Assembly (NCBI GenBank): GCA_022768465.1
Contig: JALELZ010000021.1
Coordinates: 49,065-113,064, forward strand
DNA length: 64,000 bases
Reading direction: 5' to 3'
Source: Lachnospiraceae bacterium
GTDB lineage: Bacteria > Bacillota > Clostridia > Lachnospirales > Lachnospiraceae
The position numbers and the translations under genes are program-made. Position 1 is the stretch's first letter. Each line of letters starts with the position of its first letter. Shown piece after piece: positions 1 through 8,377 of the stretch. Below the pieces are notes generated by a model. That model saw only the letters and a program-made list of their open reading frames with translations. It was not told where the DNA came from and did not search any database.

Positions 1-447
1 TCTTATCAGGATGAAAATGCCTATAAAGCATACTATCTTTGCTGCCAGATCTCCTATTGCTGCACCCGCACTCTCAGCTAAAACATTAAGTCCGAGCACA
101 TCATAAAGCGGCGAATCAGCAATGCTTATACTTGTGCTTCCGACGGCTTCACCCATGCCCATATTTCCTAAAGCAGCTCCTGCTGCACCTCCTATAAGCT
201 TCATGCCAAGCTCTGATAAAAATTCATTCATTGCCTCGCTGTTCTTTATATAAGAAAGCACTATCGGATATACCTTTATCTCCACAGCTAAAGTCATTAC
301 TACAGAGCAAAGCGACAAAAGCTTTATCATAAAACCTCGCCTTCCGCCCCACATGACCATAAATGCAATAAAGAGTACTGTCGAAAGCAGAACCGCATTA
401 TCCTTTATAATAAAAATTAACTCGTCAATTATTTCTTTAAAATCCAT
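1..447 (-). CDS. CvpA-like membrane protein, C-terminus beyond the window
   Basis: An open frame of 149 codons starts with ATG at 447 and runs off the left edge without a stop. It has a short amphipathic N-terminus, a hydrophobic segment at about residues 18-34, a GGRRGF turn, a second hydrophobic stretch at about 40-60, then a Gly/Ala-rich segment and a further hydrophobic helix at the edge. A membrane segment followed by a G-x-RRGF turn resembles the CvpA/colicin V production family of small multi-pass proteins; the Gly/Ala-rich middle could be an insertion. It lies 70 bp downstream of the acidic TPR-like gene on the same strand and may close the dnaX-recR operon. The family call is moderate because only part is visible. 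Confidence 0.55.
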   Translation of the reverse strand, partial: MDFKEIIDELIFIIKDNAVLLSTVLFIAFMVMWGGRRGFMIKLLSLCSVVMTLAVEIKVYPIVLSYIKNSEAMNEFLSELGMKLIGGAAGAALGNMGMGEAVGSTSISIADSPLYDVLGLNVLAESAGAAIGDLAAKIVCFIGIFILIR

Positions 448-516
448 ATTCAATATCCGTATTATCACGAAGGCTCAGCAGGTCACCCTGTTGAGCCTTT
501 GATATTATGTCTTAAC

Positions 517-3087
517 TTAGTTTATAAAATCATCTTCCTTAAGTATGAGACATCCGTTCTTATCATATTTTGAATGGAACATTCCGGAAATACGCTTTCC
601 GATAGGTGGTTTTTCGGCTCTGTCCGCTGCCTCTTCAATAAGCTGCTCTGCATTATTCTTTGTAAGCGGTATGCCTTCCTCCTCCATGAGCTCTATTCTC
701 TCATAGAGTGCCAGCATGCTCTTTCCTGTTATGCTGCAGTCTATTTCCGCAGCATATTGTGAACAGTACTGGGCGAAATCATCGATCTCCATCTGCTCAT
801 CATCAGATACAGGTGCAACCTCTTTGACATTGCTGAACTTTTCTTTGACCTTGCCTGCGGAACGCTTCTGGGGCTCCTTCTTTTTACTCACCTCAGCTTC
901 GTCATAGACATCGTCATCCTCATAGATGTCATCCTCGTCATCATAAGGTTCGTCATCCATATCGTCATAGTCTGAGTAATCGTCATCGATGTCATCATCC
1001 TCTTCCGGTTCGTCCGAATAATCCTCATCGTCAGGCTCGTCATCATAGCTTGAAGCTGCTGCAGCTGCTGCCTTTTTGCTTTCCTTTTCCTCAAACTCCT
1101 CATCATCGATATCCGATATATAATCACATATCTCAAAGAGCTCAGGTCTGACATCTTCTATATTATCAAGACCTTCAGGTGTATCTATCATAACAACGAT
1201 AGTTCCGCTTCTGTCGATCCTTATAAAGTTATAGATGTCTTCGATAATATCTCTGTCAAGCTCTCCGGCATTTTCGATAACGAAATCCTTGCCTCTGATC
1301 TTGCTGATTATAGAATCCGTAAAGCCTATCTCATTAAGCTTTGAAGCTATAGTTTTAGCTGATGCATGCTGTATTCCGTTTTCCTCATGAATTGCCTTGA
1401 GCTCGTCCACGGCAATGTTTAAGCCTTCCTCTATAGTCTCAGCCTCAACTATCATGTGGAACTTCTTCATAGCTACCTGACGAGTAACTCGCTCTTCGGA
1501 AGCATTCTGAAGACTTGCAGCATCCGGATTTATTGCCTGTGTATTTTCCGGCTGAGGTCTTTCCTGTACCTGCTGCGGTTTATATGCAGGGCGTGCCTCT
1601 TCTGCATGCGCTGCTTCCGAAGGAAGAACAGCTTTTTTGATCTCCGGCGCATTACCGTTAAGAGCAGCTTCAACTGCAGCTATCGTAGAGCCTGCCGATA
1701 AATCGGCCGCCTGTACGGTTTCTTTTACCGCAGTCTCTGATGCCGCCTCGACAGCTGCACCGACAGATGCTGCCGCAATATCAGAAACATTTACAGAAGC
1801 TGAAGCATTTATCTCTGTTCCTTCCGACTCTTCAGCTGCAGGCACTTCGGTTTCTTCTACGACCTTAATATCTCCGGCTCCGAAATCAAATGCCATCTGC
1901 TGTCCGTCATCACTTCCGTCATCTTCTGTCGCTTCAACTACTTCTGCTGTATCAGGTGCTGCAGCCTCAGAGTTCTTAACTGAAGCCGCAAGCGCAGCTC
2001 TCTGCATAGCAGCCTGCTGTGCCTCAGCCTTAGCCTTAAGCTCAGCACTGCGTTCAGCGGCTGCTCTCTCCATATCAGCTCGCTTGGCCTCTTCTACAGC
2101 TCTTGCCTCATCTGCTCTTTTAGCTTCTTCTGCAGCTCTCAGCTCTGCGGCCTTGGCTTCAAGGCGCTGCACATAAGCATTGAACTCTTCGTCTTCATTT
2201 TCATATCTTGCAGCTGCAAGTGCATTGCTGTTTCTTATAGCTGCCTCATCATCGGCGGAAAGCTCTGTATATTCTTCTGCCGGCTCCTGTTTAAGCGCCG
2301 GAACATCGTCTCTTCCCGGAGCCTCAGTCATGCCGTATTCCGCATACAGATTTCTTTCTCTGCCCTTTCCCGCACTTTCTGCATTATTATAAGCATTACC
2401 CTGCTCATAACCTCTTCCGAATGCACTTTCCTGCTGCTTTCCATAGGCTGCATTATCCTGATACTGTTCTGTCATAGCCGAACGCGGATAAAGCACATTC
2501 TTCTGTGCATCAGTCAGATCGGTATATCTCATCTTAAGGCGCAAAGCCTTTACGCTGTAATTACTGTCGCCGTAAAGCAGAGCTATTCTGTCACATGTAC
2601 GGATACAGTCCTCTATTCGTCCTGCAAACTCATAGGTCGTTGCCAGCTCATACAGCCATTTTTCATCGGGGTCTGCCTGACAGAAAAGCTCCAGCGGCTG
2701 AAGCTGTCTGTCATAAGGAGCATGACGCGCTTTCAGTATCATGTACTGCAGCACATAGTTTCCTATATCCTCAGGATCCACAGCTCTGAATTCATAATAA
2801 TAATCTTCAGCCTCGTCAAGACTGCCTGTCCTTACGGCAAGCTCAGTAAGCTTATATAAAAGTCTTTTTCCGACAGGCGCTCTGTCAAGTGCAAGATGCA
2901 GTATTTCTTTTGCTTCTTCCAGCCTGTCATTTTTCTCGAATACCGTTGCCGCCATAGTCAGAAGATTAGTATTTCTGACACGGTTCCAGTCTATTCCTTC
3001 AACGATTTTGAGCGCTGTTAAATAGTCCTCCTCGTGGATCAGCTTTTTCATCTGTTCCATCTTTAAACTGAATTCGTATTTATCCAT
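517..3087 (-). CDS. large acidic TPR-like protein of unknown function
   Basis: An 856-residue soluble protein with no signal peptide. Residues about 1-190 are paired helices typical of tetratricopeptide repeats. A low-complexity middle includes an Ala/Glu/Lys coiled-coil-like stretch near 300-370. A more ordered block at about 535-650 begins VTRQVAMKKFHMIVEAET and contains SGTIVVMIDTPEGL. A strongly acidic Asp/Glu tract spans about 655-745, and a folded-looking C-terminus follows. The ATG has a good site (AAGGAG, 7 nt upstream). It lies 110 bp downstream of recR on the same strand, so it is probably co-transcribed with dnaX-ybaB-recR. I do not recognise the family. Helical repeats plus a disordered acidic region suggest a scaffold or regulatory role, which is inference only. 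Confidence 0.8.
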   Translation of the reverse strand: MDKYEFSLKMEQMKKLIHEEDYLTALKIVEGIDWNRVRNTNLLTMAATVFEKNDRLEEAKEILHLALDRAPVGKRLLYKLTELAVRTGSLDEAEDYYYEFRAVDPEDIGNYVLQYMILKARHAPYDRQLQPLELFCQADPDEKWLYELATTYEFAGRIEDCIRTCDRIALLYGDSNYSVKALRLKMRYTDLTDAQKNVLYPRSAMTEQYQDNAAYGKQQESAFGRGYEQGNAYNNAESAGKGRERNLYAEYGMTEAPGRDDVPALKQEPAEEYTELSADDEAAIRNSNALAAARYENEDEEFNAYVQRLEAKAAELRAAEEAKRADEARAVEEAKRADMERAAAERSAELKAKAEAQQAAMQRAALAASVKNSEAAAPDTAEVVEATEDDGSDDGQQMAFDFGAGDIKVVEETEVPAAEESEGTEINASASVNVSDIAAASVGAAVEAASETAVKETVQAADLSAGSTIAAVEAALNGNAPEIKKAVLPSEAAHAEEARPAYKPQQVQERPQPENTQAINPDAASLQNASEERVTRQVAMKKFHMIVEAETIEEGLNIAVDELKAIHEENGIQHASAKTIASKLNEIGFTDSIISKIRGKDFVIENAGELDRDIIEDIYNFIRIDRSGTIVVMIDTPEGLDNIEDVRPELFEICDYISDIDDEEFEEKESKKAAAAAASSYDDEPDDEDYSDEPEEDDDIDDDYSDYDDMDDEPYDDEDDIYEDDDVYDEAEVSKKKEPQKRSAGKVKEKFSNVKEVAPVSDDEQMEIDDFAQYCSQYAAEIDCSITGKSMLALYERIELMEEEGIPLTKNNAEQLIEEAADRAEKPPIGKRISGMFHSKYDKNGCLILKEDDFIN

Positions 3088-3197
3088 TTTGACTCCTTAC
3101 AGCATCAATTTTCTTTAATACGAGTAAATGCTTCAGGCCCACACTTCAGGCTCTTCACATTTTCGTATATGTCCCGCCGCCGATAGCGTTCTTAAGA

Positions 3198-3824
3198 TCA
3201 GAGCTCCGTACGTCCCTTGAGCGCTCTTTCAAGCGTTACCTCATCGATATTTTCAATATCTCCGCCGACCGGCACTCCGGAAGCAATCCTCGTTATTTTA
3301 ACAGGAAGCTCCAGTGTCCTTATCAGCTTAACTATATACATCGCCGTGCTCTCTCCTTCAACCGAGGAATTGGTGGCGATTATCACCTCATCGGCCGTAC
3401 ATTCTCCGTCAGGACCCTGCAGTCTCATCATAAGCTCTCTGAGTCTTATGTCGTTCGGTCCTATCCCGAGCATTGGGGAGATAGCCCCATGCAGAACGTG
3501 ATAAACTCCGTCATAGCGGCCTGTTTTTTCGTATGCCGCAAGATCTCTGGAATTTTCAACGACCATTATCTGTCTTTTGTTGCGCTTTCCGCTTTCACCG
3601 CCTGCACATATAGGACATATTTCACCGTCTGTCACTGTGCAGCAGCATTTACAGAAATGTACATTATGTCTCGCCTCGGTCATCGCCTTGGCTATGCCCT
3701 TAACATCATCCTCTGGCATTGATATTATATGAAAGGCAAGTCTCTGTGCGCTCTTTGTGCCTATCCCCGGCAGACTGCGAAACGCCTCTATCAGCCTTCC
3801 TATACTTGCTCCGTAATAATCCAA
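3198..3824 (-). CDS. recR: recombination mediator protein RecR
   Basis: RecR works with RecF and RecO to load RecA on gapped DNA during recombinational repair. The 208-residue length is normal (about 200). In order it shows a helix-hairpin-helix (LPGIGTKSAQRLAFHI, 18-33), a zinc-binding cysteine cluster (C58 to C73, ending CPIC), a Toprim domain starting at IMVVENSRD, and the C-terminal GVPVGGDIENIDEVTL block. It follows ybaB by 40 bp. The dnaX-ybaB-recR order is the classical conserved arrangement and supports the identity. Confidence 0.98.
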   Translation of the reverse strand: MDYYGASIGRLIEAFRSLPGIGTKSAQRLAFHIISMPEDDVKGIAKAMTEARHNVHFCKCCCTVTDGEICPICAGGESGKRNKRQIMVVENSRDLAAYEKTGRYDGVYHVLHGAISPMLGIGPNDIRLRELMMRLQGPDGECTADEVIIATNSSVEGESTAMYIVKLIRTLELPVKITRIASGVPVGGDIENIDEVTLERALKGRTEL

Positions 3825-3864
3825 CCTAAAGCCTCCGTACCTGACAGCTTGTCATGCACATTTA

Positions 3865-4200
3865 TCAGAAGCCGAAGCCGCCGAGCTTTCCGTTCTGACC
3901 TTCTGCAGCCTGCTCTATCTTAGCTGCTGCATCATTAAATGCCAGCATTACAAGCTCTTCAAGAGTCTCCACATCCTCAGGATCACATGCCTCAGGATCG
4001 ATAGATACCTTTTTCATCTCCTTAAGTCCTGTGAGTGTAATGCTTACAGCCCCGCCGCCGGCTGTTCCGGTATACTCGGTCTCAGCCATCAGCTTCTGCT
4101 GTTCCTCCATCTGTCTCTGCAGACGCTGTGCCTGCTTTAACATATTGTTCATATTGCCGGGCATACCCATTCCGCCCGGAAAGCCTCCTCTTTTTGCCAT
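3865..4200 (-). CDS. ybaB: YbaB/EbfC nucleoid-associated protein
   Basis: A 111-residue DNA-binding protein of the YbaB/EbfC family, which forms a tweezer-shaped dimer. It has the usual Gly/Met/Pro-rich start (GGFPGGMGMPGNMNNMLKQA), the helix LQRQMEEQQKLMAETEY, the signature EYTGTAGGGAVSITLTG, and the conserved DPEACDPEDVETLEELV block. It sits between dnaX (30 bp upstream) and recR (40 bp downstream), the standard context. Length and context are typical. Confidence 0.97.
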   Translation of the reverse strand: MAKRGGFPGGMGMPGNMNNMLKQAQRLQRQMEEQQKLMAETEYTGTAGGGAVSITLTGLKEMKKVSIDPEACDPEDVETLEELVMLAFNDAAAKIEQAAEGQNGKLGGFGF

Positions 4201-4230
4201 TTCATTATCCTCTGTTCTTTAGTTTATCTG

Positions 4231-5988
4231 TCAGCCCTCGATATCAATGTGAAAATTTATCCTCGAAAGCTCCTCATCCGTCGCACGGTTATTCATGACC
4301 TCTATTTCTCCCGGTCTTGCTATCCTTGCGACCATTTTAACTGTTTCTCCGGTCAGCTGTGCCGCAAGCTCTCTGAGCTTAAGCACACCGTTTTCCTCAA
4401 TATTCTTAGCGGCAAGCTTATAGTTCATATTGTTTTTAAATACAACTACTATATTGCCGTTTTCTTCCTTCAGTATCGCTCCTGCAAACAGCGGTCTGTT
4501 TGACGGCATAAGTCTGCCGACAAGCTCTGTCCAATGCTCTCTTAATATGTCAATAACATTGCCCGCTTCCGCATCCTGCTGAATAAAATCATTGGTTTCC
4601 GTCATCTGCTCTTCACGACTCAAGCTATCGCACGGCTGTTCCTCAGATATAGTAACGCTTTCGCCTCCCGGTACAGTCTGTCTGTCATAAGCCTCTGCTA
4701 TATTGGCATTTTCCGTTACCTGCCACGGCACGTCATCATTTGCAGTTGTTTTTGAAGAGCTTATTCCTGACGAGTATGAATCCGCCTCTGAATCTATTCT
4801 TAACACAGGTTTCTGTACCGCAGCTATCCTTGGCTTTCTGATAATTGAGTCAGTCCCAGTCTGTGCCGCTGTACTTGCTGCCGACATCGTACCTTTAGTA
4901 CACAGCCTTATGATCTCAACCTCAAAAAGAGCTCTTTTCTGTGCTGAAAATCTTGCTCTGTTCGTAAGCTCTGCAAGTGATCCCAATATTGAAACAAGCT
5001 CTCGTCTGTCTGTCAGCCCGGCATCATTTTTCGCCTGTTCAAATCGCTCAGAGGAAATATCAAGTATATCCTCCTGCCCTTTCTCAATGCTTCCCGCCAG
5101 CAGAACATTTCTAAGATACCATATAAAATCATTTATAAGCTGTATGATATCAGCTCCTGAATTTATCAGTTCATTTACCGTATGCAATGCATTTTCAGCA
5201 TCGCTTTCTATGATCTGCCTATACAGCCTTGAAAACACTGACGGATCGGCAGCCCCGATTATCTCTAATACATTGTCATAGGTAAGTCTGTCATTAAAAT
5301 GATATGACATGCACTGATCCAGCAGGCTTAGCGCATCTCGCATGGAACCGTCCGCAGCCTCTGCAATATAGCTTAAAGCCTTATCCTCTGCATCCATGCC
5401 TTCTGTCTGCGCTATCATCTTCAGATGCTCGGCAGCGTTTTTTCTGCTCATACGCCTGAAGTCATAACGCTGACAACGGCTTAATATAGTCGCCGGAAGC
5501 TTCTGCGGATCTGTCGTGGCAAGAATAAATATTACATATGACGGAGGTTCCTCCAAGGTCTTAAGCAGGGCATTGAAGGCTCCCGTCGAAAGCATGTGCA
5601 CCTCGTCAATGATATAAACCTTGTATCGTCCGGTTACCGGCGGATATTCCACCTCATCTCGTATATCTCTTATATTATCTACGCCGTTATTGGATGCGGC
5701 ATCGATCTCGAACACATTCATGCTCGTGCCGTTCTTTATGCTCTTGCATATCTCACACTCGTTGCACGGGTTGCCTCCGTGCTCTTTTGAATGAGGGCAG
5801 TTAACAGCTCTTGCCATTATCTTGGCTGCCGAGGTCTTACCGGTTCCTCTCGTACCGCAAAAGAGATAGGCATGACCTATCCTTCCTGAACTCACCTGAT
5901 TTTTAAGTGTCGTCATAACAGCATCCTGACCTACTACATTGTCAAAGGTCTCCGGACGCCATTTGCGATACAGTGCCTGATATGACAT
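4231..5988 (-). CDS. dnaX: DNA polymerase III subunit gamma/tau
   Basis: The clamp-loader ATPase of the replicative polymerase, 585 residues. It shows the family start MSYQALYRKWRPETF, Walker A GTRGTGKTSAAK (45-56), four zinc-type cysteines (C64, C75, C78, C81), Walker B IIDEVHML (about 127-134), the sensor/SRC stretch ILSRCQRYDF, and a divergent C-terminal domain. I chose ATG at 5988 because it gives the conserved MSYQALYRKWRP start. A TTG at 5997 would add three residues but sits directly against the only GAAAG-like binding site. It heads the dnaX-ybaB-recR unit. Its promoter is the minus half of the symmetric element at 6037-6072. No programmed frameshift site was established. Confidence 0.97.
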   Translation of the reverse strand: MSYQALYRKWRPETFDNVVGQDAVMTTLKNQVSSGRIGHAYLFCGTRGTGKTSAAKIMARAVNCPHSKEHGGNPCNECEICKSIKNGTSMNVFEIDAASNNGVDNIRDIRDEVEYPPVTGRYKVYIIDEVHMLSTGAFNALLKTLEEPPSYVIFILATTDPQKLPATILSRCQRYDFRRMSRKNAAEHLKMIAQTEGMDAEDKALSYIAEAADGSMRDALSLLDQCMSYHFNDRLTYDNVLEIIGAADPSVFSRLYRQIIESDAENALHTVNELINSGADIIQLINDFIWYLRNVLLAGSIEKGQEDILDISSERFEQAKNDAGLTDRRELVSILGSLAELTNRARFSAQKRALFEVEIIRLCTKGTMSAASTAAQTGTDSIIRKPRIAAVQKPVLRIDSEADSYSSGISSSKTTANDDVPWQVTENANIAEAYDRQTVPGGESVTISEEQPCDSLSREEQMTETNDFIQQDAEAGNVIDILREHWTELVGRLMPSNRPLFAGAILKEENGNIVVVFKNNMNYKLAAKNIEENGVLKLRELAAQLTGETVKMVARIARPGEIEVMNNRATDEELSRINFHIDIEG

Positions 5989-6036
5989 ATCCCACAACTT
6001 TCAAGACAATATGCCCATTTTGAGCATTACATAATT

Positions 6037-6066
6037 ATGACAATTATAGCACAGGTATGTTATTAT
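6037..6066 (+). promoter_or_regulatory. tadA promoter (extended -10), overlapping the dnaX promoter
   Basis: Reading rightward: -35 ATGACA (6037-6042), an 18-nt spacer, and -10 TATTAT (6061-6066) preceded by the extended TGT. A 5-bp hairpin (CCTGC/GCAGG, 6086-6099) lies in the predicted 5' leader. Confidence 0.7.
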
Positions 6067-6072
6067 TGTCAT
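6043..6072 (-). promoter_or_regulatory. dnaX promoter (extended -10)
   Basis: Reading leftward: -35 ATGACA (6067-6072), an 18-nt spacer, and -10 TATAAT (6043-6048) preceded by the extended TGC. Its -10 abuts the -35 of the opposing tadA promoter. Confidence 0.75.
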
Positions 6073-6125
6073 GAATATTTGGTGTCCTGCTCATGCAGGC
6101 ATTATTTTAATAAAGGATCCGTGAA

Positions 6126-6659
6126 ATGACAGCAAAGCTATCCGAGGAAGAAAAAGCCTCACGCGCAATTCTGCGTAAAAGAACAAAATACATGCGTGCC
6201 GCAATAACCGAGGCAAAAAAGGCTGAAGCCTTGGGAGAAGTGCCTATAGGCTGCGTTATCGTAAGAGATGACCGAATCATCGCCCGCGGCTATAACCGCC
6301 GTACAGTTGACAAAAACACTCTGTCTCATGCAGAGATAACTGCCATAAATAAGGCCTGTAAAAAAACCGGTGACTGGCGTCTCGAGGAATGTGAACTGTA
6401 TGTAACTCTCGAGCCCTGCCCTATGTGCGCAGGTGCTATAGTTCAGGCCAGAATTCCCACCGTATTTATAGGCTGCATGAATCCAAAGGCCGGCTGTGCA
6501 GGTTCAGTCATCGATATGTTTCATGAAAACGGCTTCAATCATCAGGTCAATACAGACATTGGCATCTGCGGTGATGAATGCAGCGCTCTCATGAAGAATT
6601 TCTTTAAGGCATTAAGGCTTGCACATCCTAAAAAAGTGAAATACAAGGCTCCGCAATAA
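6126..6659 (+). CDS. tadA: tRNA-specific adenosine deaminase TadA
   Basis: Converts adenosine 34 of the tRNA anticodon to inosine. It has the zinc deaminase fold: H68-A-E70 (SHAEITAINKA) supplies a zinc ligand and the catalytic Glu, and P97-C-P-M-C101 (LEPCPMCAGAI) the two cysteine ligands. At 177 residues it is slightly long for TadA because of a basic N-terminal extension of about 18 residues. The ATG follows a good AAAGGA site. Its last 32 bp overlap the 3' end of the convergent radical-SAM-like gene, so read-through from either side would be antisense to the other. Confidence 0.95.
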   Translation: MTAKLSEEEKASRAILRKRTKYMRAAITEAKKAEALGEVPIGCVIVRDDRIIARGYNRRTVDKNTLSHAEITAINKACKKTGDWRLEECELYVTLEPCPMCAGAIVQARIPTVFIGCMNPKAGCAGSVIDMFHENGFNHQVNTDIGICGDECSALMKNFFKALRLAHPKKVKYKAPQ

Positions 6660-7350
6660 CGTTTTTTACTGCAGGTCTCACTATTTCGGCATATTTTTGC
6701 ATCTCATCATCCGAAGGTGTATAAAATGTGCCCGATGCCTGCCCTCCGATAAACCTGCGCAGACGATATGTGTCTCCGCCATCTATAAAATCTCTTATTT
6801 CCTCAAAATCTCTGTCTGTATGGAAGCCACCGACTACTGTCGTGCAGAACTCTCTTTCGACCTCGTCCTCTTCTATGAGCATAATTTTACTTTCTTCAAG
6901 TTTTTTCCATATCTCATCATCTACTGAAATTCCAGAAGCAAGGCTGTAGGATGTTCTTCCTGAAAGTATGTCGAGCGTAACATACTCCGCTATTCCTTCA
7001 CAGATGATTTCAAACAGCATGTCAGGTTCTGTACCGTTGGTCTCAAGCCCGATCTCCATTCCGTAAAAGCCTTTTATATGCCGCATAACATCCAATATAT
7101 TGTTATGGATAGTAGGTTCTCCGCCTTTAAATGCAACAATATCCACCGTTTTCTGTCTCTGCGCAAGATATTCATATAATTCATCAGTATCCGCTTCGAG
7201 ACATTTTGTATTTGCGGCATTGTCAAAAGCCTTTAAAGACTCTGTCTCAAACGGACTTTTAAAATTACTTCCCTTAGTATAAACAGTACATACACTTTTG
7301 CCGGATCCGTTCAGACTTATTTCATTTTTTATACTGAATATTTTCTTCAT
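6628..7350 (-). CDS. radical-SAM-fold protein lacking the cluster cysteines (NrdG/PflA-like pseudoenzyme)
   Basis: This 240-residue protein aligns along its length with the intact activase-type radical SAM protein encoded at 37321-38013. Shared landmarks are the strand T-V-[YF]-x-x-G, the GGEPT motif (76-80), the ETNGT block, a downstream TTV strand and the C-terminal TP-x-[SD]-x-x-EM segment. The [4Fe-4S] site is gone: where the paralogue has C27-x3-C31-x2-C34, this protein has KGSNFKSPFETE, that is Ser28, Ser32 and Glu35. The frame is open, has no internal stops, and ends normally. It starts 5 bp after rsmA on the same strand, so it is probably translated from the rsmA message. A catalytic radical role is unlikely; SAM binding or a regulatory role is possible. 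The intact reading frame argues against a decaying pseudogene. Confidence 0.75.
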   Translation of the reverse strand: MKKIFSIKNEISLNGSGKSVCTVYTKGSNFKSPFETESLKAFDNAANTKCLEADTDELYEYLAQRQKTVDIVAFKGGEPTIHNNILDVMRHIKGFYGMEIGLETNGTEPDMLFEIICEGIAEYVTLDILSGRTSYSLASGISVDDEIWKKLEESKIMLIEEDEVEREFCTTVVGGFHTDRDFEEIRDFIDGGDTYRLRRFIGGQASGTFYTPSDDEMQKYAEIVRPAVKNVIAEPCISLF

Positions 7351-7355
7351 ATTTA

Positions 7356-8210
7356 TCAGTCGAACAGTCTGTCTGTGAGCTCTGCAAATTCGGAAAGTGA
7401 AAGCTTTTCACCTCTTATATCCGCAGTGAGCCCCATCTGTGTAAGTGTCTGCTCAACTTTTTCTCTGCTGAGGTTAAGCTGCGGTGCATTTTTCAGTGCA
7501 TTGGCAAGAGTTTTTCTCCTTTGTGCAAAGGCAGCTTTTATGACAGCAAACAGCTTCTTTTCGTCCTTTGCCTTTACCGGAGGCTCGGCATAACAGCGAA
7601 GTCTTATGACAGCAGAATCAACGCCCGGTCTCGGGATAAAGCAGTTTGGAGGCACATTTGATATGACCTCTGCCTCCGAACGATATTGCACTGCAAGAGT
7701 CAGCGCTCCGTAATCCTTGCCGCCCGGTTTTGCCTGCATACGGTCTGCAACCTCTTTTTGTACCATTACCGTAATCGACTCTATGCTGAGCCCACTCTCT
7801 AAAAGCTGCATGATTATAGGCGTAGTAATATAGTACGGCAGATTTGCCGCAACCTTTATGCGCTTTTTTTCCTCGCTCATGACCTTATTCAGATCAAGCT
7901 TCAGCACATCCTCATTGATAATGCTGTAATTATCATAATCAGAAAGATTCTCCTCAAGGATAGGGATCATATCCTTATCAATTTCTACCGCTATGACTCT
8001 GCCTGCTGCCTCGCACAGAGCCTGAGTCATAGTTCCTATTCCCGGACCTATCTCAAGCACAGTATCATCCTTGGTTATTTCAGATCCGGCTATAATGCGA
8101 TCCAGGATCCTTCTATCGATAAGGAAATTCTGTCCGTAGCGTTTTTTCGCACTGATTCCGTGCTCTTTAAGGAATTCTATCGTATTTTTTGCTTCTATAA
8201 GATTATTCAT
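7356..8210 (-). CDS. rsmA: 16S rRNA dimethyladenosine transferase RsmA (KsgA)
   Basis: Dimethylates two adjacent adenosines in helix 45 of 16S rRNA, a late small-subunit maturation step. The 284-residue length is typical. Motifs: RYGQNFLIDRRILDRI near the N-terminus, SAM-binding VLEIGPGIGTMTQALCE, an acidic loop AVEIDKDMIPIL, the catalytic NLPYYITTPI, and C-terminal AFAQRRKTLANALK. It is followed 5 bp later by the cluster-less radical-SAM-like gene. Confidence 0.97.
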   Translation of the reverse strand: MNNLIEAKNTIEFLKEHGISAKKRYGQNFLIDRRILDRIIAGSEITKDDTVLEIGPGIGTMTQALCEAAGRVIAVEIDKDMIPILEENLSDYDNYSIINEDVLKLDLNKVMSEEKKRIKVAANLPYYITTPIIMQLLESGLSIESITVMVQKEVADRMQAKPGGKDYGALTLAVQYRSEAEVISNVPPNCFIPRPGVDSAVIRLRCYAEPPVKAKDEKKLFAVIKAAFAQRRKTLANALKNAPQLNLSREKVEQTLTQMGLTADIRGEKLSLSEFAELTDRLFD

Positions 8211-8222
8211 ATTTCTCTCAAG

Positions 8223-8251
8223 TTGACAAAATCTCTGTCGTTTAATATACT
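8223..8251 (+). promoter_or_regulatory. strong sigma-A promoter of the SRP RNA gene
   Basis: Consensus -35 TTGACA (8223-8228), a 17-nt spacer and -10 TATACT (8246-8251), ending 7 nt before the predicted RNA 5' end. Confidence 0.88.
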
Positions 8252-8258
8252 AAGCAGT

Positions 8259-8364
8259 GCGTCGAGGTCTCACGCGATGGGAATCTGCGAACCGTGTCAG
8301 GGTAGGAATACAGCAGCACTAAGCAGACAACTCTCATGTGCCGTGAATAACCTCGGCGCTTTTT
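8259..8364 (+). ncRNA. ffs: signal recognition particle RNA, short 4.5S type
   Basis: RNA scaffold that binds Ffh in co-translational targeting. The conserved tip is unmistakable: GTCAGG, a three-pair stem GTA/TAC closed by a GGAA tetraloop, then AGCAGCACTAAG. The ends pair (GCGTCGAGGT with ACCTCGGCGC) and a T-run after 8359 acts as terminator. The length of about 100 nt means it lacks the Alu domain of Bacillus-type scRNA. It sits alone on the plus strand between rsmA and tatD. Confidence 0.93.
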
Positions 8365-8377
8365 ATTTAAATTGTTC

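Noticed and set aside
1637..2176. A 179-codon Ser/Ala-rich open frame on the plus strand
   Set aside because: It is the antisense of the low-complexity Ala/Glu part of the large TPR-like gene, has no ribosome-binding site and no homology pattern.
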